NCBI RefSeq assembly: GCF_036090055.1 | Contig: NZ_CP107970.1 | Coordinates: forward strand, 3,412,501 to 3,476,500 | DNA length: 64,000 bases | Reading direction: 5' to 3' | Source of the DNA: Nocardioides sp. NBC_00368 | Lineage (GTDB): Bacteria > Actinomycetota > Actinomycetes > Propionibacteriales > Nocardioidaceae | Part shown: positions 51,711 to 61,400 of the stretch, piece after piece | Numbering within the stretch: the stretch's first letter is position 1 | How the letters are laid out: each line of letters starts with the position of its first letter | Program-made: the position numbers and the translations under genes | The notes under the pieces: generated by a model | Told to the model about the DNA's origin: nothing | The model's input: only the letters and a program-made list of their open reading frames with translations | Database searches by the model: none

Positions 51711-52826
51711 TCAGCGGGGCGGCAGCGGCGGCAGCGCGTCGGTCGCCTCGAACTGCCCCATCCCGGTCACCCCGAGCAGGTCGACGATGATCGACCTGAT
51801 CTGGACGAGGATGACCTCGGCGTTGAGCGATTCCGTACGCTCCACCTCGGCCGAGTGCTCGCCGACCGCGAGCAGCACCGACCTGGCCTCCCCGCTCAGT
51901 CCGTCCGGCCCGAGGCCCGCGGCTAGCTCGGCCTCGACGACGTCGACGGCGTCGGCGAGCCCGAAGGCCAGCTGGTGGTAGCTCTCCGGCACGATGTCCC
52001 CGCGATAGGCCGACACCGCCGCCCGCCGCACCAGCACCCGGGTGCTCCGTAGGGCGCGGTCGAGCGGCTCGACCAGCTCGGCCATCCGATGTACGTGGCT
52101 GCGATGCCGGAACCGGAACGGCGACACCGCCAGCACCGACATGCCCTCGTCGGAGGCGTCCTGCAGCTCCCGGATCAGCGGATCGGTGGCGCGCGCGTCG
52201 GCGAGCACCTTGAGACCGTGGACCGCGTCGGCGTCGAGCATCACCTGGCCGGCGGCGCGCAGCAGCGAGGCGATCTTCCTGGCGACCACCGCCGCCTGCT
52301 CGCCGGGCCGCCGCAGCGGTGCGGCCGGCACGATCGAGGCGGCCACCAGCGCCACCGCACCGCCGATCAGCGCGTCGGTCCAGCGCGTGAACGCCGCGCC
52401 GGGCGTCGGCAGCAGCCCCATCACGAAGATCGACTGCACCGCCGCCTGGTTGCGGAAGACCTGCCCGGAGGAGATGAAGATGCCCACGGCCATGGCCATC
52501 CCGACGACGAGGGTCATCTGCCAGGCGCCTTCGCCGATGACCTGCACCACGACGTCACCGAGGAAGACGCCCAGCGCGACGCCGATGGTCACCTCGGTGA
52601 CCCGCCTCAGACGCTGTCCGTAGGAGGTGCCGAGGCTGACCACCGCGGCGATCGGCGCGAAGACCGGTTGGACGTGGCCGAGCAGCCCGGCCGCGATGAA
52701 CCACGCCACCCCCGCCGCTCCCGCGGCCTGGAACACGTGCCACCGCTTCGACTTCAGGCGCGCCAGCCGGCGACGTACGTCGGATCCCACCTGCTCACGG
52801 GTGACTCGCGGAGCAGTGAACGCCAT
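51711..52826 (-). CDS. FUSC/aromatic-acid-exporter family membrane protein
   Basis: 371 residues. Five or six N-terminal helices (AAGVAWFIAAGLLG, FAPIAAVVSLGTSYGQRLRR with the FUSC loop, VAGVALGVFLGD-like, DALIGGAVALVAASIVP) then a helical cytoplasmic domain of about 190 residues. Related to ArAE efflux proteins; transported compound unknown. ATG start; the stop abuts an inverted repeat. Monocistronic. Confidence 0.82.
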   Translation of the reverse strand: MAFTAPRVTREQVGSDVRRRLARLKSKRWHVFQAAGAAGVAWFIAAGLLGHVQPVFAPIAAVVSLGTSYGQRLRRVTEVTIGVALGVFLGDVVVQVIGEGAWQMTLVVGMAMAVGIFISSGQVFRNQAAVQSIFVMGLLPTPGAAFTRWTDALIGGAVALVAASIVPAAPLRRPGEQAAVVARKIASLLRAAGQVMLDADAVHGLKVLADARATDPLIRELQDASDEGMSVLAVSPFRFRHRSHVHRMAELVEPLDRALRSTRVLVRRAAVSAYRGDIVPESYHQLAFGLADAVDVVEAELAAGLGPDGLSGEARSVLLAVGEHSAEVERTESLNAEVILVQIRSIIVDLLGVTGMGQFEATDALPPLPPR

Positions 52827-52860
52827 GCCGCAGATCCTAGGCCAGCCGAGTCCTCAGTTG

Positions 52861-52932
52861 TGGCGGCCGATTCGGTCGTTCTGGCGAATGAGATCGGGAT
52901 CTCGTACGCCACTTCTACCGATTCGGCCGCCA
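52861..52932. terminator. Inverted repeat downstream of HNH gene
   Basis: TGGCGGCCGATTCGGT pairs with ACCGATTCGGCCGCCA (one mismatch); GAGATC/GATCTC hairpin inside. It lies 22 nt past the stop at 52955 on the minus strand. Confidence 0.6.
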
Positions 52933-52954
52933 CTTCTGCATAGTCGGCGTGGGG

Positions 52955-53605
52955 TCAGCGGGCGAGGGTCACCGAGACGGTCTGGCTGCCGCAGCCGTTG
53001 GCGGAGGAGAGGTTGGTGAGGGCCGACTTCTCGGTGCTGTCGACGGAGAGGCGCCAGCGGATCTTCACCGAGACGAACTCCTTCAGGTAGCGGCACTTCT
53101 GCAGGTCGGGCATCCACCCGGCCGGGTCGGCGTCGGACTTCTCCTGGTTCTCGTTGTCGGTGACGCCGACGAGGGAGCCGTAGTAGCCGAGGTCGTTGGC
53201 GTAGTTCCTGCGTTCGGTCGAGGTCCAGGTGCGGGCGCCGGAGTCCCACGCCTCGGCGAGCGGGACCATGTGGTCGATGTCGATGTCACTGGTGGCGGTC
53301 CAGGACAGTCCGTCGTAGTAGGAGTACCAGCGGCCGCCCGACAGCGAGCAGCTCGAGCCGACCGTGGGGGCCTCCTCGGCCTCCGCGATCAGCACCTCGT
53401 TGCGGGTGTTGCAGCCGTCGCCGTCGGCGTCGATCCAGTGCTGGAAGAGGTCGCGGCTGTAGCCGGTGCGGTTCTCGGCCGCGACCGGGAGGTCGCCGAT
53501 GGCGGTCGAGAGCGGCTGGGAGTAGGACTCGGCGTGTGCTGCCGCCGGAATCGTGAGCGGCACGAGGGCGCCGCAGGCGAGGATGAACAGGCCACGGAGT
53601 TTCAT
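52955..53605 (-). CDS. Secreted HNH-family nuclease (GmrSD C-terminal type)
   Basis: 216 residues. Signal peptide at 1-25 (LFILACGALVPLTIPAAAHA). DADGDGCNTRNEVL and DIDIDHMVPLAEAWDSG are the DUF1524/HNH signature; the latter gives the catalytic DH of the metal-beta fold, and NRYANDLGY-like segments follow. Predicted extracellular DNA or RNA hydrolase for nutrient use or competition. No immunity gene beside it. Confidence 0.85.
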   Translation of the reverse strand: MKLRGLFILACGALVPLTIPAAAHAESYSQPLSTAIGDLPVAAENRTGYSRDLFQHWIDADGDGCNTRNEVLIAEAEEAPTVGSSCSLSGGRWYSYYDGLSWTATSDIDIDHMVPLAEAWDSGARTWTSTERRNYANDLGYYGSLVGVTDNENQEKSDADPAGWMPDLQKCRYLKEFVSVKIRWRLSVDSTEKSALTNLSSANGCGSQTVSVTLAR

Positions 53606-53714
53606 GGGGGTCTCCCGAGGTGAGGTGTTCGGTCGACCCCAGACGATGCCGCGTTTTACGCACCCCGTGTAACGCGGTTACCAGATGTTTCGAGAAGTTC
53701 ACCCAACGGCACGA

Positions 53715-54527
53715 TCACCCCGAGACGAACGGCTCCGTCAGGTGCGGCGTCGCCAGGTGCAGCGTGGTGGCGGCGTCGCGGCTGAGCATGCGCTCCCGCG
53801 ACTGCCTGGCCGCATCGGCGTCGACCTCGTGCGCGTAGGCGAGCTCGGGGTGGAGCAGCTGGAGCGCGTGCACCAGGAGGTCGCCGGTGACGAGCGCCAG
53901 CTCGCGGCCCTCGTCGACCAGCACGCTCTGGTGCCCCGGCGTGTGACCGGGCGTGGCGAGCGTACGCCCGGTGCGCAGGGGCGTGTCACCGTCGAGGAGC
54001 CGGAGCCGACCGGCGGCTGCGAGCGGGTCGGTGAGGCTCTCCCGGAGCTGGGGGTTGAGCGAGTCGAGGGCGTCGTACTCGGCCCGCTGGAGCAGGTAGT
54101 CGGCGTTCGGGAAGTAGGGGTGGCGGCCGTCGGCCTCGGTCACGACGGCCCATCCGACGTGGTCGGTGTGGAGGTGCGTGAGCACCACGGTGTCGACCTC
54201 GGCCGGGTCGATGCCCGCGGCGTCGAGCGATTGAGGAAGCACCCCGGGCACCGGCGCCCATGAGGCGGCCGGGCCGTCCGCCGGACCGATTCCGGCGTCC
54301 ACGACGGTGAGGCCCTTGTCGCCGCGGATCGCGTAGGCACGGAACTGGAGCCGCCAGCGGCCCTCGGCGTCGACCGCGCCCGGGTCGTAGCGGTCGGCCT
54401 CGGCCCACTCCGCGGCCGTGGCCTCGGGGAAGGCATCGGCGCGCGGGGAGAAGAACGGACCCTCGCCGTCGGCGAGGGCGATGATCTCGGTCGATCCGAT
54501 CCGGAGGCGGGGGACGCTGGGGGCCAT
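53715..54527 (-). CDS. MBL-fold metallohydrolase
   Basis: 270 residues. Metal motif THLHTDHVGW (residues near 114-123), ATPGHTPGHQSVL, VTGDLLVH and a late His in HLATPH. Lactonase-like members of this group hydrolyse acyl-homoserine lactones or other lactones; the substrate is not readable here. No signal peptide. Between the HNH gene and an orphan DNA methyltransferase, all minus strand but not closely coupled to either. Confidence 0.88.
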   Translation of the reverse strand: MAPSVPRLRIGSTEIIALADGEGPFFSPRADAFPEATAAEWAEADRYDPGAVDAEGRWRLQFRAYAIRGDKGLTVVDAGIGPADGPAASWAPVPGVLPQSLDAAGIDPAEVDTVVLTHLHTDHVGWAVVTEADGRHPYFPNADYLLQRAEYDALDSLNPQLRESLTDPLAAAGRLRLLDGDTPLRTGRTLATPGHTPGHQSVLVDEGRELALVTGDLLVHALQLLHPELAYAHEVDADAARQSRERMLSRDAATTLHLATPHLTEPFVSG

Positions 54528-54549
54528 GGCCGCGATCCTGCCACGCCTT

Positions 54550-55824
54550 CTACGCGCCCCGCGTCACGCCAGACGCCTCGAGAAGCTCACCCAGGTCGCG
54601 CTCGACCAACCCCTTCACGCCGCCGTTCCCGTGCACCGCGACCACGGCTCGCAGCCGCGCTCGGGTGACGTCGGAGACGTACGCCATCTCGGCCTTTGCC
54701 GCGTTCGAACCCGGTCGGGTCGTCTCGGCGATCTGCACCGACCAGCACGTACGCCGCGCCCCGTCCTCCACGTTGGCCAGCGCCACCGCGTGGCCGGTGG
54801 TGCCGGAGCCGGCGAAGAAGTCGAGGACCCGCGCGTCGGTCGGCATGGTGGCCAGGATCCGGCGGATCAGGCCGGTCGGCTTGGGCGACTCGAACAGCGG
54901 TCCCACCAGGGCCTTCAGCTCGGCGACGGCGGAGTCGGTGGAGCCGATCTCCTCGGCCAGCCAGATCGTGGTGAGCTTCTTGCGCCGGGCGTCGCCCGAG
55001 GCGTCGCGGGAGAGCCAGTCGCGCTGGTAGACGTCGACCCGCTCCCCCAGCTTCCCGCGTACGCGACGGCACATCAGATCGTCGGGACGGGCCGCGATCA
55101 GCGGGGCGCTCCACCGCCAGACCGCCGGGCGACCGTCACCGAAGACCGGCCAGATCTCCTGGCCGCCGTCGAACGGCTCGACGTCGACGCGGCCGGAGTC
55201 CGGGTCTCCCCACACCGGGAAGTGGAGCGTCCTGGCCGTCGCCGGGTTGAACTTCTTGTTGGTGTTGCGCAGCGGCAGCCGCCGGTAGTGGCGCCCGTCG
55301 TCGGTGACCAGCGGGAAGTCCCGCTCGTTGACGGCCTCGGGGATGCTCGACTCCAGCGCACAGGTCCGGGCGTCCTTGGCGTAGACGAGCAGATACTCGT
55401 GCGACGTGGCGAATCCGTTGCCGAGCTGGCGGCCCTTGGGGTTGAGGTTGACCACGATCTGCGCGAGCTGGTTGCGCTCATCGAAGACCTCGTCCATCAG
55501 CACCTTGAGGTGGGCGGCCTCGTTGTCGTCGATCGAGACGTAGATCGCCGCGCGCTCCGACATCACGGTGCGCGCCGCCTCCAACCGTGGCCGCATCATC
55601 GCGACCCAGGCCTCGTGGCGGCCGGCTCGCTTGCCGTCCTTCCCGCGCCGGTCGTCGTGGTAGGCGAAGAGGCTGCCGGTGTTGTAGGGCGGGTCGATGT
55701 AGATCAGATCGAACGTCTCACCCGCCGCCGAGAGCGCCTGGAGCACGTCGAGGTTGTCGCCCTCGACGAAGGTGTTCCACGGCTCCCCCACGCGGGGAAC
55801 GTTAGCCGACCGGCTGATCGACAC
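54550..55824 (-). CDS. Orphan N6-adenine DNA methyltransferase, beta class
   Basis: 424 residues. Catalytic DPPYNTG (motif IV, near residue 45) comes first and the SAM-binding DFFAGSGTTGHAVA (motif I) near 345, the beta-class order of type III Mod proteins. The target recognition region lies between (GHYRRLPLRNTNKKF, WRWSAPLIAARPDDL area). No restriction subunit is in the window, so it may be a solitary methylase for regulation or protection. GTG start overlaps the upstream lipoprotein gene by 23 bp; GTG 55791 is an alternative. Confidence 0.87.
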   Translation of the reverse strand: MSISRSANVPRVGEPWNTFVEGDNLDVLQALSAAGETFDLIYIDPPYNTGSLFAYHDDRRGKDGKRAGRHEAWVAMMRPRLEAARTVMSERAAIYVSIDDNEAAHLKVLMDEVFDERNQLAQIVVNLNPKGRQLGNGFATSHEYLLVYAKDARTCALESSIPEAVNERDFPLVTDDGRHYRRLPLRNTNKKFNPATARTLHFPVWGDPDSGRVDVEPFDGGQEIWPVFGDGRPAVWRWSAPLIAARPDDLMCRRVRGKLGERVDVYQRDWLSRDASGDARRKKLTTIWLAEEIGSTDSAVAELKALVGPLFESPKPTGLIRRILATMPTDARVLDFFAGSGTTGHAVALANVEDGARRTCWSVQIAETTRPGSNAAKAEMAYVSDVTRARLRAVVAVHGNGGVKGLVERDLGELLEASGVTRGA

Positions 55825-56332
55825 TCAGCAACGCGACCGATCGCTCGGCCACCAGGCACTGGATCTTGGTGGTCTTCGGCGGGGTGACGCGGAGGACCAC
55901 GTCAGCGCCGGAGGTGGAAGCCGTGATGGTCGCCGGGTCCGGCGCCTCGCAACCGTCGTAGACGGTCTGGGCATGGAGCCGCTGGCCGGACGGGACGTGC
56001 GCGAGCAGCCTGGTCGCCTCGGTGGTGAACGAGTCCTGGAGCGAGGTGCCGAGGGTGGCGGCGTACGCCTTGATCGCGGCCGCGTCCGGCAGCGGGGTCG
56101 CGGTCTTCTCCAGGTCGCCCTCGGCCGCTCCGCCGGCGGAGACGAGGCCACGCACCGGCTTCTCCGAGCTCGGCGGACGAGACGGCTCGGGCTGCGACTT
56201 GGGCGTGGCGGGCGAGGAGGCGGAGGGCGTCGGGCTCGAGCCCGGGTCGGTCGCCTCCTCGGGGGTGCCGCAGGAGGAGACCAGCAGCGCCGTCGCAGCG
56301 ACTGCGAGTGGGAGAAGACGCGTGGGGTGCAT
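55802..56332 (-). CDS. Lipoprotein, unknown function
   Basis: 176 residues. Lipobox LVSSC with Cys near residue 21, then a Ser/Pro/Glu-rich linker (about 25-60) and a compact domain of about 110 residues with two Cys (DGCEAPD and IQCLVAE). Not recognised. ATG start; upstream TATGTG may be a weak -10. The 3' end overlaps the methyltransferase start, so they may be co-transcribed. Confidence 0.72.
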   Translation of the reverse strand: MHPTRLLPLAVAATALLVSSCGTPEEATDPGSSPTPSASSPATPKSQPEPSRPPSSEKPVRGLVSAGGAAEGDLEKTATPLPDAAAIKAYAATLGTSLQDSFTTEATRLLAHVPSGQRLHAQTVYDGCEAPDPATITASTSGADVVLRVTPPKTTKIQCLVAERSVALLSVDQPVG

Positions 56333-56409
56333 ATTTCACATACTCCCCACGGCACCCGGCTGTTGCACCCCGGGCGGGAAGGTCGTTACGCAGATGGAAG
56401 GATCACGCC

Positions 56410-56985
56410 GTGGCCCGCTTCACCCAGGCCGAGCTCCAGACCTACTACGGCGCCTCGGTCCCCGACCTCCTCCCGGCAGACGACCAACCCCTGCGACTCC
56501 TCTTCGTCGGCATCAACCCCGGCCTGTGGACCGCAGCGACCCAGACCCATTTCGCGCACCCGCTGAACCGCTTCTACCCCGCGATCTTCCGCGCCGGGAT
56601 CACGACGCGTCCCATCGACGCCTCGGCGGGGATGACGCCGGAGGACCGCGACTACTTCCGGTCCCAGGGCATCGGCTTCACCAACATCGTCCGGCGTGCC
56701 ACGGCCAAGGCCTCCGAGCTCAGCAACGCCGAGCTCAAGGAGGGCGGCGCCGAGCTGTTCTCCCTGGTCGCACGGAGGAAACCGGCCGTCGTCGCGATCG
56801 CCGGCATCACCGCCTACCGGACCGCGTTCAACCGTCCCAAGGCCAAGCAGGGCCGCCAGCCCGAGCCGCTCGCGGGCGCCGAGCTCTGGGTCGTGCCGAA
56901 CCCGTCGGGCCTCAACGCCCACGAGACCGTCCCCACTCTCGCCGCCGCGTACGCCGAGGCCGCTCGCGCCGCCGGCATCATCTGA
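56410..56985 (+). CDS. mug: Mismatch-specific uracil/thymine DNA glycosylase (Mug-like)
   Basis: 191 residues. Motif 1 FVGINPGLWTAATQTHFAHP with the catalytic Asn of GINPG, and motif 2 NPSGLN near the C-terminus. Removes U or T opposite G and related lesions. GTG start behind GGAAGG eight nucleotides upstream. Convergent with the 57108 gene; a repeat-bearing inverted repeat lies between the stops. Confidence 0.9.
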   Translation: MARFTQAELQTYYGASVPDLLPADDQPLRLLFVGINPGLWTAATQTHFAHPLNRFYPAIFRAGITTRPIDASAGMTPEDRDYFRSQGIGFTNIVRRATAKASELSNAELKEGGAELFSLVARRKPAVVAIAGITAYRTAFNRPKAKQGRQPEPLAGAELWVVPNPSGLNAHETVPTLAAAYAEAARAAGII

Positions 56986-56986
56986 C

Positions 56987-57103
56987 CTGCCGAAGCGTCA
57001 CCCCGGTCGGCCGAAGCGTCACCCCCGTCGGCCGAATCGGCAACGCGTGCCAACTCGGCCGGCGGTGGTGACGTCTCGACCGACCTACCTGACGCCTCGG
57101 CAG
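56987..57103. terminator. Inverted repeat with 21-bp GTCGGCCGAAGCGTC repeats, bidirectional
   Basis: CTGCCGAAGCGTCA (56987-57000) pairs with TGACGCCTCGGCAG (57090-57103), one G-U. Two 21-bp units at 56989-57009 and 57010-57030 (GCCGAAGCGTCACCCC...GTCG) match the repeat at 3544-3606. It fills the gap between two convergent stops. Confidence 0.65.
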
Positions 57104-57107
57104 AAGC

Positions 57108-58265
57108 TCAGAAGCCTGAAGGAGCCTGGGGAAGCTCGGGGACCCCGAGCTTGGCCAGCAGCGCCACCGCGTCCTCGGCGGCGACCCGCGAGGACTGGGT
57201 GTGGAGCATGTCGTCGACCGCGAGGTCGACCTCGGCGGTGAGACAGACGAGCACGTCCTCACCCTCGGCGTCGGCCGGCCCCTGGAACGCGACGACCGGC
57301 AGGTAGGCGAGGTCGAGCGAGGCGGCCTTCTGCAGGACACGTACGGCAGCGAGCACCTCGCCGCGCGGATCGCTGACCTCCAGGGGACGATCGTCGACCG
57401 ACGCCTTCCCCGCGGCGGGCACCGAGACCACACCGGCAGTGGACGGGATGTCGTACTGCTCCACCACCGCGATCCCGCCGGGGTGCACCACGACGGCCTC
57501 GATCTCGCGGCCGGAGACCGGCACGTTGAGCACCACCAGCGCCGACTCGAGCTGGCCGAGGGCCTGACGGAGCTTCTCCTCGCCGAAGGTCTCCGGCGCA
57601 CCGAGGTCGAGCATCCAGCCGCCCGCGGCGGTGGCCACCCACGAGGCGGTCTCCTGCTCCTTGAGCGCCATCAGCTTCTCGGCCTCCTGGCGCAGCCGGT
57701 CCCGCTCGAGCGCCGCGTCGTGCGCGCGCCGCCGCTCGTCGTCGAGCTCGGCGCGCAGCATCGCGACCTCGCTCTCGGCCAGCTGCTGCAGCTCCCGGCG
57801 GCGCTCCGCCTCCCGGGCACGCTCCTCGGCGGCCTGCTTCTCGGCTCGCAGCCGGGCGACCTCGAAGCGGCGTACGCCCTCCTCCAGCAGACCGAGGGTG
57901 CGGTCGGAGACCGCGACGTCGGCGCCCGACTCCAGCCGGTCGCGCAGCGCACCCCAGTTGACCTCGGGGTGGTCGGTGACCAGCGCCTCCAGCACCTTCA
58001 GGAGTACGTCACCCTCCACCCCCGCACGCGCGGCCAGCGAGGCTTGGTTGAACCGAGCCGGCGCGGGCGCCGGGGCCGAGGCCGGAGCCAGACTCCACTG
58101 CCCCGGAGGCCCCTCGACGAAGCCACCCGAGCCGAGCACGGCGAGCAGCTCCTCCTCGGTCAGCAGGACGCGCTTCCCCTTCAGCGCGGCGCGCAGGACC
58201 TGCAGGCTCAACGGAGCCCGCAGGCGCAGGATCTCGGCGACGGCCGGCTTGGAGGATTCAGGCAT
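57108..58265 (-). CDS. wHTH/coiled-coil protein with degenerate NERD-like domain
   Basis: 385 residues. Residues 1-60 look like a winged helix (VAEILRLRAPLSLQVLRAAL, TEEELLAVLGSGG). A linker rich in Ala/Pro, a second small domain, then a coiled coil at about 130-215 (ARLRAEKQAAEERAREAERR, RRRAHDAALERDRL). The C-terminal domain has REIEAVVVHPGGIAVVEQYD, which resembles the NERD nuclease core but with Glu for Asp and Gln-Tyr for the Thr-Lys, so it may be inactive. Function unknown; DNA- or RNA-linked role is inference. Confidence 0.6.
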   Translation of the reverse strand: MPESSKPAVAEILRLRAPLSLQVLRAALKGKRVLLTEEELLAVLGSGGFVEGPPGQWSLAPASAPAPAPARFNQASLAARAGVEGDVLLKVLEALVTDHPEVNWGALRDRLESGADVAVSDRTLGLLEEGVRRFEVARLRAEKQAAEERAREAERRRELQQLAESEVAMLRAELDDERRRAHDAALERDRLRQEAEKLMALKEQETASWVATAAGGWMLDLGAPETFGEEKLRQALGQLESALVVLNVPVSGREIEAVVVHPGGIAVVEQYDIPSTAGVVSVPAAGKASVDDRPLEVSDPRGEVLAAVRVLQKAASLDLAYLPVVAFQGPADAEGEDVLVCLTAEVDLAVDDMLHTQSSRVAAEDAVALLAKLGVPELPQAPSGF

Positions 58266-58366
58266 AAGGGCTGGTTAAAGGGGTCGTTCTCGCAGGCGCG
58301 GCGATCGTACACCGGCCCACCGACAATCGAGCTCCGCCAGGAGCCCGTTGCGCACAACAAGGCGAA

Positions 58367-58394
58367 GCCCCGGACACCACCAGGTGTCCGGGGC
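58367..58394 (-). terminator. Terminator of S8 protease gene
   Basis: Perfect 12-bp stem GCCCCGGACACC / GGTGTCCGGGGC with a 4-nt loop, 13 nt past the stop at 58407. A TTCGCCTTGTTG stretch follows on the minus strand. Confidence 0.75.
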
Positions 58395-58406
58395 CCCGTC
58401 GTCGAG

Positions 58407-61400
58407 CTAGTTCAGCGGCTTCAGGTCGAAGTCGTAGACGGTCGTCTGACCAGCCACGATCTGCGCCTTCTTGGTCGCCGGGACGAACCCGTCGGCCGCG
58501 ACGATCACCTGGAGCGGCGCGTTGGACTTCTGCATCCAGTACCCGTAGGTGCCGTCCGCCTTCGTCCGCAGCGTCACGTCGTAGGACACACCGTCGAGAG
58601 CCACGACAGCACCCTCGAGCGGCTCACCCGAACCCGTCACCGTGCCCGTGATCTTGCCCCAGCCCGAGGGCGCCTTCACGATCATGGTCGCCGGGACCGG
58701 CGCCACGGTGTAGGGAGTGTTGTTCCCGATGACGACGTCGGCCGTGTAGGTGCCCGGCTGGTCGACCGCGGCGTCGAACGTGACGATCGCCGTGACCGCC
58801 TTGCCCGGCGCCAGCGTGAACGACGGCGGCTGGACGTCCAGCCACGCGACGCCACCGCCGCCGGTCTCACCGGTCACATCGAGGATGATGTTGGAGTCGG
58901 GGAACCCGAGCTCCGCGGCGTCGGTCGGCTCCGGCGTACCGCAGGCGTCGGAGGCCAGGTAGGTCGGCGAGGTCTCGGCAGCGGGGTTGCCACCGAAGTA
59001 GACCGCCGCACCTGCCACCGAGACGACCAGGATGTCGTCCGGCGCGATCTCCGCGGAGGCCGCGATCGGCACCGTGTAGGTCGCTCCGAAGTCGCTGGTC
59101 ACCGTCGTGGTGCCCGACCCGATCGGGGTCAGGTTGGCGAAGGTGAACGCAGCACCGGCCGGCAGTGTGTAGAGCGTCGCCGTCACGGGCGTGTTCCCGT
59201 TGGCCGTCTCCTGGACCGCGAAGCTCACGCTGGTGGGCGTGAAGCTCCCGGAGATCCCGAAGTCACCCGGCGAGTAGGTGCGCAGGATCGTCGTGGTCCC
59301 CGAGGGGCACGCGACCGAGCTGGACTGCACGACCTCGTGCGAGCTCGAGTGGGACAGCGTCGTCTCACCCGCCGGCGTGGGCGCGAGCGCGGTGACCGAG
59401 GGCTTCCCCGACGTACCGAGCTTGCTCCCCGACTTCGAGGACGTCAGCCCCGACGACTTCGAGCCCGCGCCCGGCGCCGTCTTGACCGCCGTGGACTTCT
59501 TGGTCGCGCTCTTGGTGACGCCGGCCGAGGCGGTCTTGTCACCCAGGATGACCACCTCCTCGCCGGTGGCACCCAGATCGACCTCGACGGGCGCGGACCC
59601 GTTGTTGGCGATCTTCAGGTTGCGGGAGACCGAGCCACCCATCGCGAGGCTGGCGTTGAGCGCCGTCTGGGTGACGGCGAGCCGGCCGGCCTTGAGCTGG
59701 GCGTCGGAGGTGACGGTCGCGTCCTCTGCGACGCTGATGTCGCGGCTGACCGAGACGTAGTCGGGCGCGGTGATGCTCACGCCGTACGCACCGGTCACCG
59801 CGTCGACGCTGTAGGAGCCGTCGGCGCCGGTCTCGACCGTCTTGGCGGACCCGCCGGCGGCCGGGGTCAGGGTGACCTCGGCGCCGTCGATGCCTTCCTT
59901 GGTGTTGTAGTCCTTCACGACACCGAAGACCGTGCCCATCGGGGCGAGGTCGAAGATGATCGACTTGTCGTCGCTCAGCGAGGCGGTGTTGAGCGAGAAC
60001 TGGGTGCCGATCGTGCCGGTGGCGTTCTCGATGCCGATGGTGGCCGAGCCACCCAGGGCCCGGTCCCCGCTGGGCAGGTCGCCATAGCCCAGCTCGACCC
60101 GGCCGTCCTCGAAGAGGGTGACCGAGAAGTCGAGCGCGTCCGTGGTGCCCAGCAGCAGGATGTCCCGCCACTCGATGACGAACGCGTCCTCACCGTCGAC
60201 GGTCGTCGGCCCGGTGAACACGTCCGCGTCGCCACGGGCGTCGAGGTCGTCCCAGAACGGGTAGATCGCCGCGTTCGGCACGCTCGCCGCCGGGATCGCA
60301 CCGTTGGCGAAGGCCGTGCTCGAAGCGAGGAAGTTCACGTGACCGTTCGAGGCGACGTACACCTTGGCATAGCTGCCGCCGTAGAGCGGGAAGCTGAACG
60401 GCAGGTCCACCGAGGCGGCCACGTCGTCACCCTCGAGCCCGAGCGCGGTGCTTCCCGAACGTACGCCGCTCGAGCCCTCCGAGCAGAAGTACCCGTAGTC
60501 GTCGTAGGAGAAGACCACCTTCACGTGGTGGGTCTTGTTGCCCATGACCTCGATCTCCGAGCTCGTGGCCTCGGCACAGCCCGACCCCTCGGTGAAGATC
60601 GTGTACGTCCCCTCCGGGACGCCCGCGAACGAGTAGGTGCCGTCGGCGCCTGCGGTCGCGGACAGGTTGCCCGGCGACAGCCGCACCTCGGCCCCGGCGA
60701 CCGGGGCGTCGGTGCCGGCGTTGGTGACCGTGCCGCTGACCGTGTGCTTCGGCGCCTCGGCGAGGTCGAAGTCGACGGTCGTGGTGGCGTCCTCGGTGAC
60801 GGACGCGGACCCGGTCTCGGTGACGAACCCGAAGGCCGAGGTGGTCAGCTCGTAGTCGCCGACGTAGACGTCGGCCGAGAAGTGACCCTCCGCGTCGGTG
60901 GTGAGGGTGCGGTCGAGGGTGTCACCGTCGAGCTCGACGGTCGCGCCCGCGATCGGGTCGCCGCCGCTGGTGACGGTCCCGGCGACCGTGCCGCCCTCGG
61001 CCGGGGCCAGGGCGATCAGGCGTGCCAGGTCGAGGTAACCCTCGCCGTACACGTTGTTGTTCGCGGCGGTGCCACCGCAGGTGGTGTCGTCGACGTCCGT
61101 TGCTGCCTCGTTGAGCAGGCGGCGGGTCTCCTCGACGTTGCCGATCAGGGTCGGGTTGTAGCTCCACAGCGCCGCGACGGCGCCGGCCAGGTGCGGCGCG
61201 GCCATCGAGGTGCCGTTGTAGCTGGCGTACCCACCACCCGGGACCGACGAGCGTACGTTCACGCCCGGTGCCGCGATGTTGGGCTTGACCAGGCCGTCCT
61301 GACCCGGGCCACGGCCCGAGAACGAGGCGACGGTGCCCGAGGAGTCGACCGCGCCGACCGAGTAGGTGAGCGTGTTCGCGCCCGGGGAGGAGGTTCCCTG

